This document shows positions 32,759-42,700 of a DNA stretch of 64,000 nt, piece by piece. Under the pieces are notes generated by a model, which saw only the letters and a program-made list of their open reading frames with translations, ran no database searches and was not told where the DNA came from. The stretch's first letter is position 1; the number at the start of each line of letters is the position of its first letter. Location of the stretch: NCBI GenBank assembly GCA_046330935.1, contig JAXLRU010000003.1, positions 496,001 to 560,000 of the forward strand. The letters are read 5' to 3'. The DNA is from JAXLRU01 sp046330935 (GTDB taxonomy: Bacteria; Actinomycetota; Actinomycetes; Actinomycetales; Kineosporiaceae). Both the position numbers and the translations under genes were made by a program.

Positions 32759-33555
32759 ACTGGCGCGACGAGCACGGCACCTGGCGCCGGTACGAGCCCT
32801 GGATGTCGACGATCGTCGACGTCGACACCGGGGGCGTCCTCGGCGTGGTCGACGGACGCGGCGCCGCCGGGGTCGCTGCGTGGCTGGCGGCCAGGCCGCA
32901 GGAGTGGCGGGACCGGATCGAGGTCGCCGCGATCGACCCCGGCGATGTTCCGCGCCGCACTACGTGACCAGCCCTGCAGGCGGCGGTCAGGTGTCGACGC
33001 GTTCCACCCGCCCGGCCTCGCCAACGACACCCGACCCCGGGTCCGGCAGCGCCTCACCCGCCAGGACCAGCGCGGCGGCCGCGGGATCGACCCGGTCTGG
33101 ATTGCTCGGCGACGCGCTTCGCGCTGGGGGACGAACACCACCTGGCCGGGCCGCCCACTGTCGCCGACGACCCCACCCAGGAGATCGCCGCCGCGTGGGC
33201 GGTGAGCGCGCGAAGTCCGCTCCGCCGCCTCCTTCAGCGCCACCAGGCCTCACCGACCCCACCACCGCCGGACCTGTTCATCGACGGCCGTCACCGCGGG
33301 CCGTGATGTTCGAAACGGACCGGCTCGCCGCGACCATCACCACCTGAGGCTCCGCCATCGAAGTCCTCGTCATCACCGGCGTCACCAACGCCCGCACCGA
33401 AGCCGCCAACACCACCATCAAGCAGATCAAGCGCACCGGCCGCGGCTACCGCAACCCCCACCACTACAAGACCCGTATCCTCCTCGCCAACGCCGCCCCG
33501 ACGGCAGCGTGAACACCCAGATCAACACAGACATCACGCTGAAATCCGAAGAGCC
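32759..33555 (+). pseudogene. 3' part of an ISL3-family element, transposase broken
   Basis: Starting directly at the IS3 copy 2 edge, the plus strand encodes a DDE ISL3 transposase fragment (WRDEHGTWRRYEPWMSTIVD) that then loses frame. It recovers at EVLVITGVTNARTEAANTTI and ends at the stop 33510-33512. The terminal inverted repeat closes the element at 33551-33555 (AAATCCGAAGAGCC), identical in its last 14 bases to the ends of the complete copy at 35062-36500. Many indels separate it from that copy. The 5' half is missing. The right end has landed inside an IS30 transposase gene. Confidence 0.8.
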
Positions 33556-34399
33556 GTATTGGCGGAGGAGGCCGTTGGTGTTCTCGTTGGTGCCGCGCTG
33601 CCAGGGCTTGTGGGGGTCGCAGAAGAACACGGGGACGCCGGAGACAATGGTGAACTTCGCGTGAGCGGCCATCTCCTTGCCCTGGTCCCAGGTGATGGAC
33701 TTGCGGAGGAACTCGGGCAGGGTGGCGATCTTCGCGGCGAGCAGGATCGCGCACCGTTCGGCTGTGCGGTCGTAGGGGACCCGTACGAGCATCGCGTACC
33801 GGGTGGTCCGCTCGACGAGCGTCATGATCTGCGACTTCCCGGGCCGCGCCGATGATCAGGTCGCCTTTCCCAGTGTCCGCACGGCCCGGTCAGCGGCCTC
33901 TGCAGGCCGCTCACTGATGTTGACCATGCCGACGATCTGCCCTTGACCTGGGCGATCTCGACGACGGTACGCGCCGGGTCCGGCCCTGACGCAGGCTGAT
34001 CTTCAGTTGGGTCCGCAGTTCCCCGCGAGCCTGCAGGTACAGGCACTGGTAGATCGTCTCGTGGGACACCCGCATAGTCTCGTCGTCGGGATGGTCCACC
34101 CGCAGCCGGTGGCCGATCTCGGCCGGGGACCACTTCCTGCCCAGGCCGGCGTTGACCGCGTCGTGCAGCCGCTGCGACGCCACGAGGACCTGCTCCTTCG
34201 GCCGTCCCCGTTGGGCATCAGCGCGCTTCTGCGCCACGACCGCCCGGTAGGCCTCACGGCCACCGTTACGCGCGACCTCCCGACAAACCACCCCGTGATT
34301 GCGGCCCAGCACCACCGCTATCCCACGGAAACTGGACCCCGCCGCGATCCCCCGAGAAATCATTTCCCGATCGGCAACGGTCAATTCCACGCCACGCAT
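33556..34399 (-). pseudogene. IS30-family transposase, frameshifted and truncated
   Basis: The minus strand starts at ATG 34399 (MRGVELTVADREMISRGIAA), with an IS30-type HTH (RGIAVVLGRNHGVVCREVAR) and SPAEIGHRLRVDHPDDE. The frame breaks near 33900 and resumes as MTLVERTTRYAMLVRVPYDR, containing the DDE core segment SITWDQGKEMAAHAKFT and the Glu region PHKPWQRGTNENTNGLLRQY. It is cut there by the ISL3 end at 33555. The missing tail would be about 30 residues. Intact relatives are about 380-400 aa, so this is a dead element. Its outer inverted repeat near 34430-34480 was not resolved. Confidence 0.82.
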
Positions 34400-34498
34400 C
34401 CCGATCGCACCAATTCTCGTATCCGACGATCCCGAAACCTGCGCTATCCTACCGCCAGGCCGGAATCCCGTGCGGTGCACTCACCCTATGACGCCAAG

Positions 34499-34737
34499 AT
34501 GGAGTACACCCGTGATGTATTACAAGATCGTTTTGGGGTTTCAGGAGGATCGGGAATACTGTCCGATGGCATCTATCACTGGCGCGGTGACGCATCGGAG
34601 TATGTGCGCCACTATGGAATAGAACCCCTTCGGGTGCACTAGCTCTTATGAGGCAGAAGTTATGGGTCCCGCGTCCGCTCGATGACCTGCAGGTGACCGC
34701 TATTGACGCATTCCTTTACAGCCTCCTGGGAAAGTAG
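34499..34737 (+). other. Two short orphan reading frames between IS30 and the RHS fragment
   Basis: The 400-bp gap after the IS30 start contains no complete gene. Frame 34499-34642 encodes 47 aa beginning MEYTRDVLQDRFGVSGGSGI and including GIYHWRGDASEYVRHYG. Frame 34648-34737 encodes 29 aa, MRQKLWVPRPLDDLQVTAID plus a short end. Base composition is less GC-rich than the rest of the window. They look like remnants of one accessory gene of the toxin/immunity kind broken by a frameshift, but no family was recognised. The function is unknown. Confidence 0.3.
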
Positions 34738-34806
34738 GTCAAGGCGTGAGGGAGGACAGAGCCCTCACTTGTCTATGCCGCGGAGATCTCCGCCGTTCTT
34801 CGCCAT

Positions 34807-35061
34807 GTGTCGGGTGGGCAGTTGACGCGGCTGTTGGGGTATGTGGGTGGGATCACTGATGATGCGACGTCGTTCACGCATATGGGTGCGCGTGAGTACG
34901 ACGCGGTGTCGGGGCGGTTCTTGTCGGTGGATCCGGTGTTCCAGGCCGGGGATCTGACGCAGTTGAACGGGTATGACTATGCGGGGAACAATCCGGTGAC
35001 GCGGTCGGATCCGTCGGGGTTGTCGGCGGATCCGTGTGGTGGGAACCCGTCCTGTCTTGCT
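34807..35061 (+). pseudogene. RHS-repeat core end of a polymorphic toxin, part 1 (before the ISL3 insertion)
   Basis: The frame from GTG 34807 encodes the RHS-associated core terminus: TSFTHMGAREYDAVSGRFLS, then VDPVFQAGDLTQLNGYDYAG and NNPVTRSDPSGLSADP. This is the conserved junction after which RHS proteins carry variable C-terminal toxins. The long RHS barrel that should precede it is missing, so this is either an orphan tip cassette or a truncated gene. At 35061 the ISL3 element begins. Excising the element and one 8-bp duplicate restores an open frame exactly into part 2 at 36509 (LA-AVAGGG). Confidence 0.8.
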
Positions 35062-36500
35062 GGCTCTTCGGATTTCAGCGTGATGTCTGTGTTGATCTGG
35101 GTGTTCACGCTGCCGTCGGGGCGGCGTTGGCGAGGAGGATACGGGTCTTGTAGTGGTGGGGGTTGCGGTAGCCGCGGCCGGTGCGCTTGATCTGCTTGAT
35201 GGTGGTGTTGGCGGCTTCGGTGCGGGCGTTGGTGACGCCGGTGATGACGAGGACTTCGATGGCGGGCCACCAGGTGGTGATGGTCGCGGCGAGCCGGTCC
35301 GTTTCGGGCATCGCGGCCGCGGTGACGGCGTCGGTGAACAGGTCCCGACGGTGGTCGAGGTCGGTGAGGGTGGTGGCGTGGAGGAGGTGGCGGAGGCGTT
35401 CCTTCACCGCCCACGCGGCGGCGATCTCCTGGGTGGGGTCACCGGCGGTGAACGTCGCCTCGAGCCGGGCCAGGCCGGCCGGGCTGAGGGTGTCCCCAGC
35501 GCGAAGCAGGAGTCGCCGGTTGAACCAGACCGGGTCGACCCCGCGGCCGCGGCGGCCCTTGGTCTGGCGGGCAGGGCGCTGCCGGACCCGGGTCAGGGTG
35601 TCGTTGGCGAGTCGGACAGGTGGAACGCGTCGTGACACTGACCGCCGCCTGCGGGAGCTGGTCACGTAGTGCGGCGCGGAACGCCGCAGAGGGGTCGATC
35701 GCGACGACCTCGATCCGGTTCCGCCACTCCTGGGTGGCCTGGCCGCCAGCCACGCAGCGACCCCGGCGGCGCCGCGTCCGTCGACCACGCCGAGGACGCC
35801 CTCGGTGTCGACGTCGACGATCGTCGACATCCAGGGCTCGTACCGGCGCCAGGTGCCGTGTTCGTCGCGCCAGTACCGCACCGACCGGTAGCGGTGCTCG
35901 TCGATGCCCAGTCGCCGCGGGCTGGCCGCGTCGGGGTCGATGCCGAGCAGGGCGGCGGCGTTGAGGACGGCCTGGACCGTCCACCACGACACCCCGTACG
36001 AGGCGGCGACCTCGGCGACGACCGCCCGGCCAGGACCGCGGTGAGCAGTTGCCCCGCAGGCGGGCGGTGGTCCTGGCCCGGGCCGACCCGCCCGGTGACC
36101 TCCGCGAACGTCCGCCTCGGACAGCGTTGCTCCACACAGGCGAAGCGCCGCCGGATCAGGACCACCCGTACGGTCGGGTGACCGGAACGTCGCGGCAGCC
36201 GTTGTCGGGTCCGCTGATGGACCCGCCCCGAGAGCACCCCACAGGTCGGGCAGCCCGCCTCGCCCTCGACGGAGGCGATCACCACCTCCCGGCCGCCCTC
36301 CGGGCAGGTCGCGGACCGCGCCTCACCACGCGGTACCCGGGCAGGTCGAACAGCACACTCGCCGCATCCCGCGGCGAGCCCGTAGCGTTGTCCACGGCTC
36401 GTGGTCCTTCGATCTCGATGAGTGCCTCAGCAACACCCATCTCAGCGCAGGACCACGAGCCCCCTCACACGGGCCCGATCACGCTCAAATCCGAAGAGCC
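35062..36500 (-). mobile_element. ISL3-family insertion sequence, full length with 8-bp target duplication
   Basis: The ends are inverted repeats starting GGCTCTTCGGATTT (35062) and the complement AAATCCGAAGAGCC (to 36500), the typical ISL3 signature. Directly outside, GTCTTGCT occurs at 35054-35061 and again at 36501-36508, a perfect 8-bp target duplication as expected for the family. Length is 1439 bp. It has inserted in the middle of the RHS/HINT toxin gene. Because the target duplication is intact, this is the youngest clear event in the graveyard, yet its transposase is frameshifted as written. Confidence 0.92.
35105..36395 (-). pseudogene. ISL3-family transposase with several frameshifts
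   Basis: Reading the minus strand from GTG 36395: SVLFDLPGYRVVRRG, a zinc-finger region AGCPTCGVLSGRVHQRT with RFACVEQRCPRRTFAE, an HTH region ASYGVSWWTVQAVLNAAALL, and the DDE domain (LGIDEHRYRSVRYWRDEHGT; RIEVVAIDPSAAFRAALRDQ; TNARTEAANTTIKQIKRTGR). At least three single-base shifts (about 36300, 36030 and 35750-35600) divide these across frames. With the shifts corrected it would be a standard transposase of about 430 aa. Given the fresh target duplication, such decay is surprising and sequence error is an alternative. Confidence 0.8.
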
Positions 36501-37093
36501 GTCTTGCTGCGGTGGCGGGTGGGGGTCTGTCGGGTGGGGGTGGTGAGGCGGCGTTCCGCAAGGCGAAGCGGGGGATGGCGCAGGCGGAGTACGACGGGAA
36601 TGTTGAGAAGGTCAAGCGTAGTGGTGTGAAGATCGTGAAGGTTCTGGCTGAGGTCACGGGGGTGACTGATGGTTGGGATTGCATCACGAAGGGCGACATG
36701 GGGGCGTGTGCGAAGACGTTGTTGAATGTGGCGCCCATTCTGTTGGGTGGTGTGGCGGCGAAGTTGTTGGAGAAGTACGGGGTGCCGTGGAAGTGGAAGA
36801 CGGCGGCGCAGGTCCTGGGTGAGTTGGGTGAGGCCGGGACGGCGTTGTTGCAGGGGTTCAAGGATTTGTTGAGTGCGCGGGCGGTGTTGCAGGAGGCGAC
36901 GGCGGTCACGGAGCAGGTGGTGGCCCGTGAGGTCGCTGTGGGGGCTGAGGCTGCGGTGGGTGAGGGTGGTGAGGCTCTTGCGGTGAGGGCGGGGGAGGCG
37001 TGCCCGAACTCGTTCACGGGTGACACGCGGGTGTTGCTGGCGGACGGGTCGGCGAAGCCGATCAAGGATGTCGCGGTGGAGGACGTGGGGCGG
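36501..37093 (+). pseudogene. Pretoxin region and HINT (self-splicing) domain start of the RHS toxin, part 2
   Basis: After the duplicated octamer, the frame continues AVAGGGLSGGGGEAAFRKAK, a linker with helices (GVKIVKVLAEVTGVTDGWD; KTLLNVAPILLGGVAAKLLE), and then the HINT opening CPNSFTGDTRVLLADGSAKP. HINT domains, related to inteins and Hedgehog, start with this Cys and cleave off the C-terminal toxin in polymorphic toxin systems. The frame is cut at about 37093 within KDVAVEDVG, where a second ISL3 fragment begins. The toxin domain itself is lost. The region is rich in G and T on the plus strand compared with its neighbours. Confidence 0.8.
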
Positions 37094-37542
37094 CCGTGGA
37101 GGTGTCCTGGCGCCACACGTGCCCGCAGCCGGTGCAGCGGTAGCGGCGCACTCTGACCAGCAGCGTCGTGGGACGCCAACCCAACGGCTCGTGCGCCAGC
37201 CGCCGGGTCACGCTGCCGCGCACCCGGCCCTGACAGCCACACCGCCGGCACCAGTCATCAGCTTGGACGACCCGACACGCCAACACGGCCCGATCAGGCT
37301 GGACGAGCTGCCCGAGGACCTCCAGGCCCAGCTCGTCCACGCGTGTGAACGTCGTCAGATCAGCAGCAGCGAAGGTAGCGTCAGGCATGTCGAGGTCTTC
37401 CGGGTGGCTGGCGTAGGAACCTCCATGATCGGAAGACCTCGACCCCGGCACCCGGCCGCCACGCCGACCCAACCCCACCGCCCGGAGCTCACCCGTCAGC
37501 GCATGATCACCCCAGCAGCCACACCCTCAACTATGAAGAGCC
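37094..37542 (-). mobile_element. 5' fragment of a second, different ISL3-family element
   Basis: The minus strand encodes the N-terminal part of an ISL3 transposase from ATG 37388 (MPDATFAAADLTTFTRVDEL). It includes the zinc-ribbon VVQADDWCRRCGCQGRVRGS, then VRRYRCTGCGHVWRQDTS, where it is cut at about 37094. The outer end is the inverted repeat end at 37535-37542 (GAAGAGCC). The sequence differs from the 35-kb ISL3, so it is another lineage. It separates the HINT fragment from the coding remnant at 37543, which was presumably once part of the same toxin locus. Confidence 0.75.
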
Positions 37543-37773
37543 GTCAAAGTAGAAGTCGCGCATCTCGACAGTTGGGGAGCTGGCGATTCAGTTGAACCTA
37601 GGTGGGCGGGAGATTGGGCCGATGTCAGGTCGCTTGGCCTGGACTTCTTGACGGCCACTGAAAGATTCTTGGAACGCCTCGGGCCCGAGGACTTCAAAAA
37701 GGGATGGCCATCGTACCCGGTGGCGGATGATTCTCTCAACTTCTTGCGGGAGAGTCTTTCGTCGCAGAGGTGA
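37543..37773 (+). pseudogene. C-terminal coding remnant, possibly of an immunity protein
   Basis: Immediately after the ISL3 end, one plus-strand frame is open for 76 codons to TGA at 37771: segments KVEVAHLDSWGAGDSVEPRW, LGLDFLTATERFLERLGP and VADDSLNFLRESLSSQR. It has no start and uses AT-richer codons than the housekeeping genes, as in parts 1 and 2 of the RHS locus. In polymorphic toxin loci the immunity gene lies right after the toxin, so an immunity remnant is a plausible reading. I did not recognise a family. Confidence 0.4.
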
Positions 37774-37834
37774 CGTGCCCCGGGAACCTCACCCCCGCCT
37801 GCAAGCTGGTGTGGTTGTGTGGCACAATGGCGAC

Positions 37835-38467
37835 GTGAATTTCTCGGGTGGTTTCCGTAAATCATTCTCGCGCCAGCGCCACTGTCGCCAGACAGCGCGT
37901 GGTGGCATGGCCGCAGTGCTGGCGTCCGGCCTGGCATTGCTGAGCCTTGGGGGTTGTTCCTCGGGCAGCGACGGTGCCGCGAGTCCTGTCGAGGTCGCCA
38001 CGGCACCCCCCTCGACTGCAGCCTCAGCATCAATCGCTTCCTCTCCGTCAACCACGCCGCCCTCGAGCTCAGCGCCGAGCAGCCGGAACGTCATGCAGAT
38101 CGCGGACCTGAAACCAGGTCAGTGCGTGCTCGACCCCGGCAAGGATCTGACGCCGTACCACTTGATCGAGGTAGTCCCTTGCAGCCGTCCGCACGGGCAC
38201 GAGTTCGTCACCATGCTCTCCCTCCCCCGAGGTCCCTACCCAGGGGACAAGAAGGTGGAGACGGCCGCGTTCCACGCGTGTGACGGCCCGGCGGGTCGGG
38301 CCATGACCAAGGCGCATCGGGACCCCCAGAAGTACGCCATCGTGGTCTTCACGCCCAATGAGCGCGCATGGCAGTTCGGTGACCGCGGCGTACCGTGTTT
38401 CGTCACCAGCGGCGGCGACGGACTGCTTCCGGCCGGCGCGGTGCTGAACCTGCCCGGTTCGAAGTAG
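37835..38467 (+). CDS. Lipoprotein with septum-formation-like domain
   Basis: GTG 37835 is the preferred start (the frame is open to 37727). It gives 210 aa with a basic N-region, a hydrophobic stretch GMAAVLASGLALLSL and the lipobox LGGC. The mature protein begins CSSGSDGAAS with a Ser/Pro/Thr linker, then a domain of about 120 aa: MQIADLKPGQCVLDPGKD and VVPCSRPHGHEFVTMLSLP. This pattern with two Cys and PHxxE is that of the septum-formation family (Septum_form) of actinobacterial envelope proteins. It is attached to the outer face of the membrane. Its role in septation is inferred from the family name only. Confidence 0.78.
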   Translation: MNFSGGFRKSFSRQRHCRQTARGGMAAVLASGLALLSLGGCSSGSDGAASPVEVATAPPSTAASASIASSPSTTPPSSSAPSSRNVMQIADLKPGQCVLDPGKDLTPYHLIEVVPCSRPHGHEFVTMLSLPRGPYPGDKKVETAAFHACDGPAGRAMTKAHRDPQKYAIVVFTPNERAWQFGDRGVPCFVTSGGDGLLPAGAVLNLPGSK

Positions 38468-38684
38468 CACTCGGCCGGTGCGCGACGAAGATCGATAGCG
38501 TCGTGCGCCGGCCCGACGACCTTCCGCCTGGAAGGGACAGCAGCTGACCCGCGTGGACCGCAGCTCATCGCCTGTCAGCGCGGCGACCGACATTTCCGGG
38601 AAACTGGGTCAAGCTGCCCCGGACAGACCAGCCTCACCGAGGTGAGAATCGACGTCGTCGACCGGCGACGTGTCCTGACCCGTG

Positions 38685-38716
38685 GCCGTGGCCCGCCCAC
38701 CCGGGCGGGCCACGGC
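38685..38716 (+). terminator. Hairpin terminator after the septum-type lipoprotein
   Basis: Arms 38685-38698 (GCCGTGGCCCGCCC) and 38703-38716 pair perfectly over 14 bp around a 4-nt loop. The rest of the gap 38468-38836 shows no gene that I can support. Confidence 0.7.
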
Positions 38717-38836
38717 TGGGGCGCCCCCACCAGGAAGACGTTCCGCGGCTCGAACCTTCTCCTGCGCGGCAACCTGGTGGAAGGCTGCGCGGCGATGCCA
38801 ACGAGGCATCCTCACGGCCGACACACGGGGGCAACG

Positions 38837-39652
38837 ATGGCAGTGCTGCCACGATCCGCGCTGACAGCGATGGCGAGCCTGGTCGTCCTGGCCGGGGTGG
38901 TCGCCGGCGGCCCTCCGTCCCACGCCGTCACGACCACCGCCGCGCCCTCGAGCCCCGCTGCAGGGGCGCCGTCACCCACGATCTCGGCGTCCGCCCCCGG
39001 CTCAGGGTCGCCCACGCAGACGGCCTCGCCCACGCCGACGCCCACGCCGACGGCCGCGACGCCCCGCCCCCCGATCGTTCCGGCCGGCCAGAGCCCCTGC
39101 CAGGCCGTCGCCCTGTACGGGGTCCGCGGCGCAGGGATGTCCTCGAGCACGGACGCGGCCCTCGGCCCCGTGCTCGCGGCCTACGGAGCCCGCCTCAAGC
39201 TCGCCTACGGCAGCAGCCGCGTCGGTTTCGCCGCCGCCGACTATCCGGCGGTCGCCGTCCCCGACCCGTCGACGGCGGCGGCGTGGAAGGCCACCGACGT
39301 CACGGCTGCGGTCTCGGCGGGTGCCGCGACGGTCGCGGCGAACCTCACGGCCCTCGCGCAGGCGTGCCCGACGACGGCGATCCTTTTTTTGGGGGGGCAG
39401 TTCCCGCCCGTGGCAGGGTGACATCCGGTTCTTCTGGGATCCCGAGGGGTGGGCATCCAGCGGGTCACGACGGCCTCCGGCGCCGGCTGGTCCTGCTCCA
39501 CGAAGCGTCTCGTGTGCACCCGCCCGAGCGTGTTGGCGCCTGGCGAGCGGACCCCTGCGGTCACGCTGATGGTGGCGAACGTCGCCGGGTCCGACGGGGA
39601 GCGGTCCATGGTGAGGGTGAACGGGAGGTCCCTCGCCTACCCCGTCTACTGA
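38837..39652 (+). pseudogene. Cutinase-like secreted protein, collapsed paralogue of the next gene
   Basis: ATG 38837 opens a signal peptide (SALTAMASLVVLAGVVAGG, cleavage near SHA-VTT), a Pro/Thr/Ser linker and the start of a cutinase-like domain (PCQAVALYGVRGAGMSSSTD to AANLTALAQACPTTAI). At 39384-39397 the sequence turns into seven T followed by seven G, and the frame stops at 39419-39421. The same frame then resumes with the last repeat of the neighbour (GAGWSCSTKRLVCTR) and an identical C-terminus, LAYPVY. The middle 900 or so residues present in the next gene are absent. Either a deletion between repeats or an assembly collapse between tandem paralogues would produce this. Confidence 0.75.
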
Positions 39653-39781
39653 CGCACGGCACCGCCCCGTCGCTGTGAGCCACGACGCAAGGTCGAAACC
39701 CTCTGCGACCTGTCGCTCGTGACTGGCAGACTGCGCCGCTGACGGATCGACCGTCCTCATCGACGACAACGGGGCTTCCAC

Positions 39782-42700
39782 GTGGACTCACTCTCTCGCC
39801 GTGCCCGGGTGCGCCTGAGCTGCGCGGCCGTCCTGGCCGCAGGGCTGGCCGTCCCGGCCGTTCCCGCCATCTCCGCAGCGGCACCGACTCCTACGCCCAC
39901 GAGTGCTCCGGCCTCATCGCCCGCCCCGACCACGACGGTCGCCGCATCGACCACGACGGTCGCCGCGTCGACCACGACGGTCGCCGCATCGACCTCGCGT
40001 CCCGCGGTGAGTTCGCCGTCCCCCACGCCGGCAGGGCCGCGCCCGCCGATCGTGCCCCCGGGGCAGGGGTCCTGCCAGGCCGTCCTCTTCTACGGCGTTC
40101 GGGGAGCGGGCGCCTCCGCCCGCTCGTCCGACGCGGTAGGTCCCGCCCTGTCCGCCTACGGGCGGCGCCTCCAGGCCGCGTACGGCTCGGCGAGGGTGGG
40201 TATCTACGCCGCCGACTACCCCGCGGCGGCAGTGGCAGACCCTTCGACGGCGCAAGCCTGGCGCAGCGCGGACGTCGTCGCGTCCATCGCCGCCGGAGCC
40301 GCGACCGCCGCGGCCAACGTGACGGCGCTGGCCCGGCAGTGTCCGTCCTCGACCCTGGTCGTCGCCGGCGAGGACGAGGGTGCCCTGGTGGTCCGCGACG
40401 CGCTGGCGCAGGCGACGAAGACCGACGGAGAGCTGCTCCAGCGGCTCGGGTCCGTGGTCCTCGTCGGCGACCCCGCGCTGCACTACGCCGACCCCGGCGT
40501 GCTCGTGGGGGGAGGCTCGCCCTGGGCGAGCGGGGTGCTCGCCGCCGCCGGCCCCGTCACCGAACTGCCGGAGCAGACACCCGCGGTGCACGTGTGCCAC
40601 CGCGGCGACGTCGTGTGCCAGTCGGACGGGTCGCTCGCCACCCACTCCGGCTATGCAGCCGACGCCGATGCCGTCGTGGTCCGGGTTGCCGAACAGCTGC
40701 GCGGCAAGGGCGTGAACGAGGCCTTCGCCGTGCGCGCCGTGGTGCAGGCACCGAGCCGCATGGAGGCCGGCACTCCCGCCTCCTTCTCGGTCGAGCTGAG
40801 CAACACGGGGACGATCCCGAACCCGCGGGCGGGCGCGATCAGCGTCACCCTGTCCGGATCCGCCATCGACGCCGGTGGCAAGGCGGCCGGTGACGGGTGG
40901 TCCTGCAGGGGGCGGGTCTGCACGCGGTCGATCGCGGCGCAGTCGCTCCAGCCCGGCACCTCTCTGCCCCCCGTCATCGTCACCGTGACCGGGAACGCGT
41001 ACGGGACCGGCCCGCTCTTCCTGTCGAGCCGGCTGTCCGACGTGCCCGCCGGTGGAGTCGAGACGCAGGCCCTGTCATGGGCGTCCTCCGCCGTGAGCAG
41101 CCCTGCAGCGCCGCGCCCCCTCGCACGCCTCGCCCTGCTCACTCGGGGTGGCCCGACGCGGGACGCCCGCTGGTCGGTGACCCTCACGAACACCGGACGT
41201 GCCCCCGCCCAGGCACCCGTCCGCGTCGACATGCTGCTCTCCGGTTCTTCTCAGGAAGAGGTCACGGCGGCGTCCGGCCCCGGCTGGGTGTGCGTGTCCG
41301 GCACCACGTGCCTGTGGGCGCCCGCTCTCGACGCCGGTGCCACCTCGGCGCCCCTGGTCGTGAGCACCCGATCCGACATCGCGTCGCTCGGGGTGCGGGT
41401 TCGGCAGGCGCAGGGCGACGGTTGGGTGTCCGAGGCCGAGTCGTCGCTGACCGTTCCGGTCGATCCCTCGGCCGCCCCGCAGCCACCCGTCGAACCCGGA
41501 CTGACCGTGGCCCTCACCAGTTCCGCGGAGGACGGGCGCGTGCCGGCGGGCAGCACCGTGCGGTTCTCTGCCGTCGTCACGAACTCCTCGCCCACCGTGA
41601 TGCCCACGGGCACCGTGGTGGCCGACGTCTCCTCCTGGTCCACCGGAGGCGACACCACCGCCCTCTCGCCGTCCGTCTCCGGTCGCGACTGGGTCTGTTC
41701 AGACGGCAACTGCGCCTGGACGGGCTCGGCGCTTGCACCCGGGACGTCGACGACGCCCCTCACCTTCAACGCCACGGTCGACGGCAGTCGGACCCGGCTG
41801 TCGGCCGCGGTCGGCGTGGACGACGCTCACGGCGCCGGCCTCGCACCCGCGATCGGGTCCGTCACCCTGGACGTCGCGCCGTCGGGGCGGGCCCACCTCC
41901 AGCCCGCCCTCGTCGCCTCCCGCAAGGTGCCCGGCCTGCCCGGTGACAAGGTGTCCTGGACGGCCACCGTCGTCAACTCCGGCGCGGCCTCGTCCGAGAA
42001 GGGCGCCCGCCTGGAGTTCGACCTCCCAGGCGACCCCGCGGAGTGGAGCCTGAGCGGCCCCGGATGGACCTGTGACGCCACCGCTTGCGCGTCCCCCGCG
42101 ACGCTGACCCCCGGCGCCACCTCCAGCCCTGTCTCCGTCGTCCGTCGCGCGACGACGCGCCTTCGTGGCGCCGTGACGCTGGGTGCCACCGCCTCGGAGA
42201 CGGGGGTGGCCACCGTCGGGAGCAGCAGTGTCACGTCGACGGTCACGTTCGGCGCCGGCTTGGCGAACGACCTCGCCGTGATGACGTCCGGCTTCGCCGA
42301 GCCCGTCGCGGCGGGAGCTCCCGCCCGCACCACGGTCACGGTACGCAATGTGGGCACGCAGCCCGTGGAGTCCGTGTGGCTGTCATCCCAGCAGCAGGAC
42401 CAGGGCGGCCGGATGCTCCGGCGTGGCACCGGCTGGGAATGCCCGGGCGAATGGGCCAACTGCCGGTTGACCAAAGCGCTGGCGCCGGGCGAGGTGTCCC
42501 CGCCGCTGACCCTGGAACTCCTCCTCCCGGAGGGCGATGACTCCTATCCGCCGTCGTGGTGGGCCGAGCATCAGGTGTCGCTGTCCTCGGAGACCGTCGA
42601 CGACGACTCCTCCAACAGCAGGATCACCGCCTCCTACGTCGTCGCCGATCCCTCCGTCGACCTGGTCCCCGAGATCACGCCACCGGCCGACGCCGCCTTG

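Noticed and set aside
34007..34642. A 211-codon plus-strand frame considered as one gene
   Set aside because: Its first two thirds are the antisense of the IS30 transposase; only the last 47 codons may be real.
37094..37595. Plus-strand frame of about 190 codons continuing the HINT domain
   Set aside because: After 37093 the sequence is antisense to an ISL3 transposase with an intact zinc ribbon, so the toxin frame is cut there.
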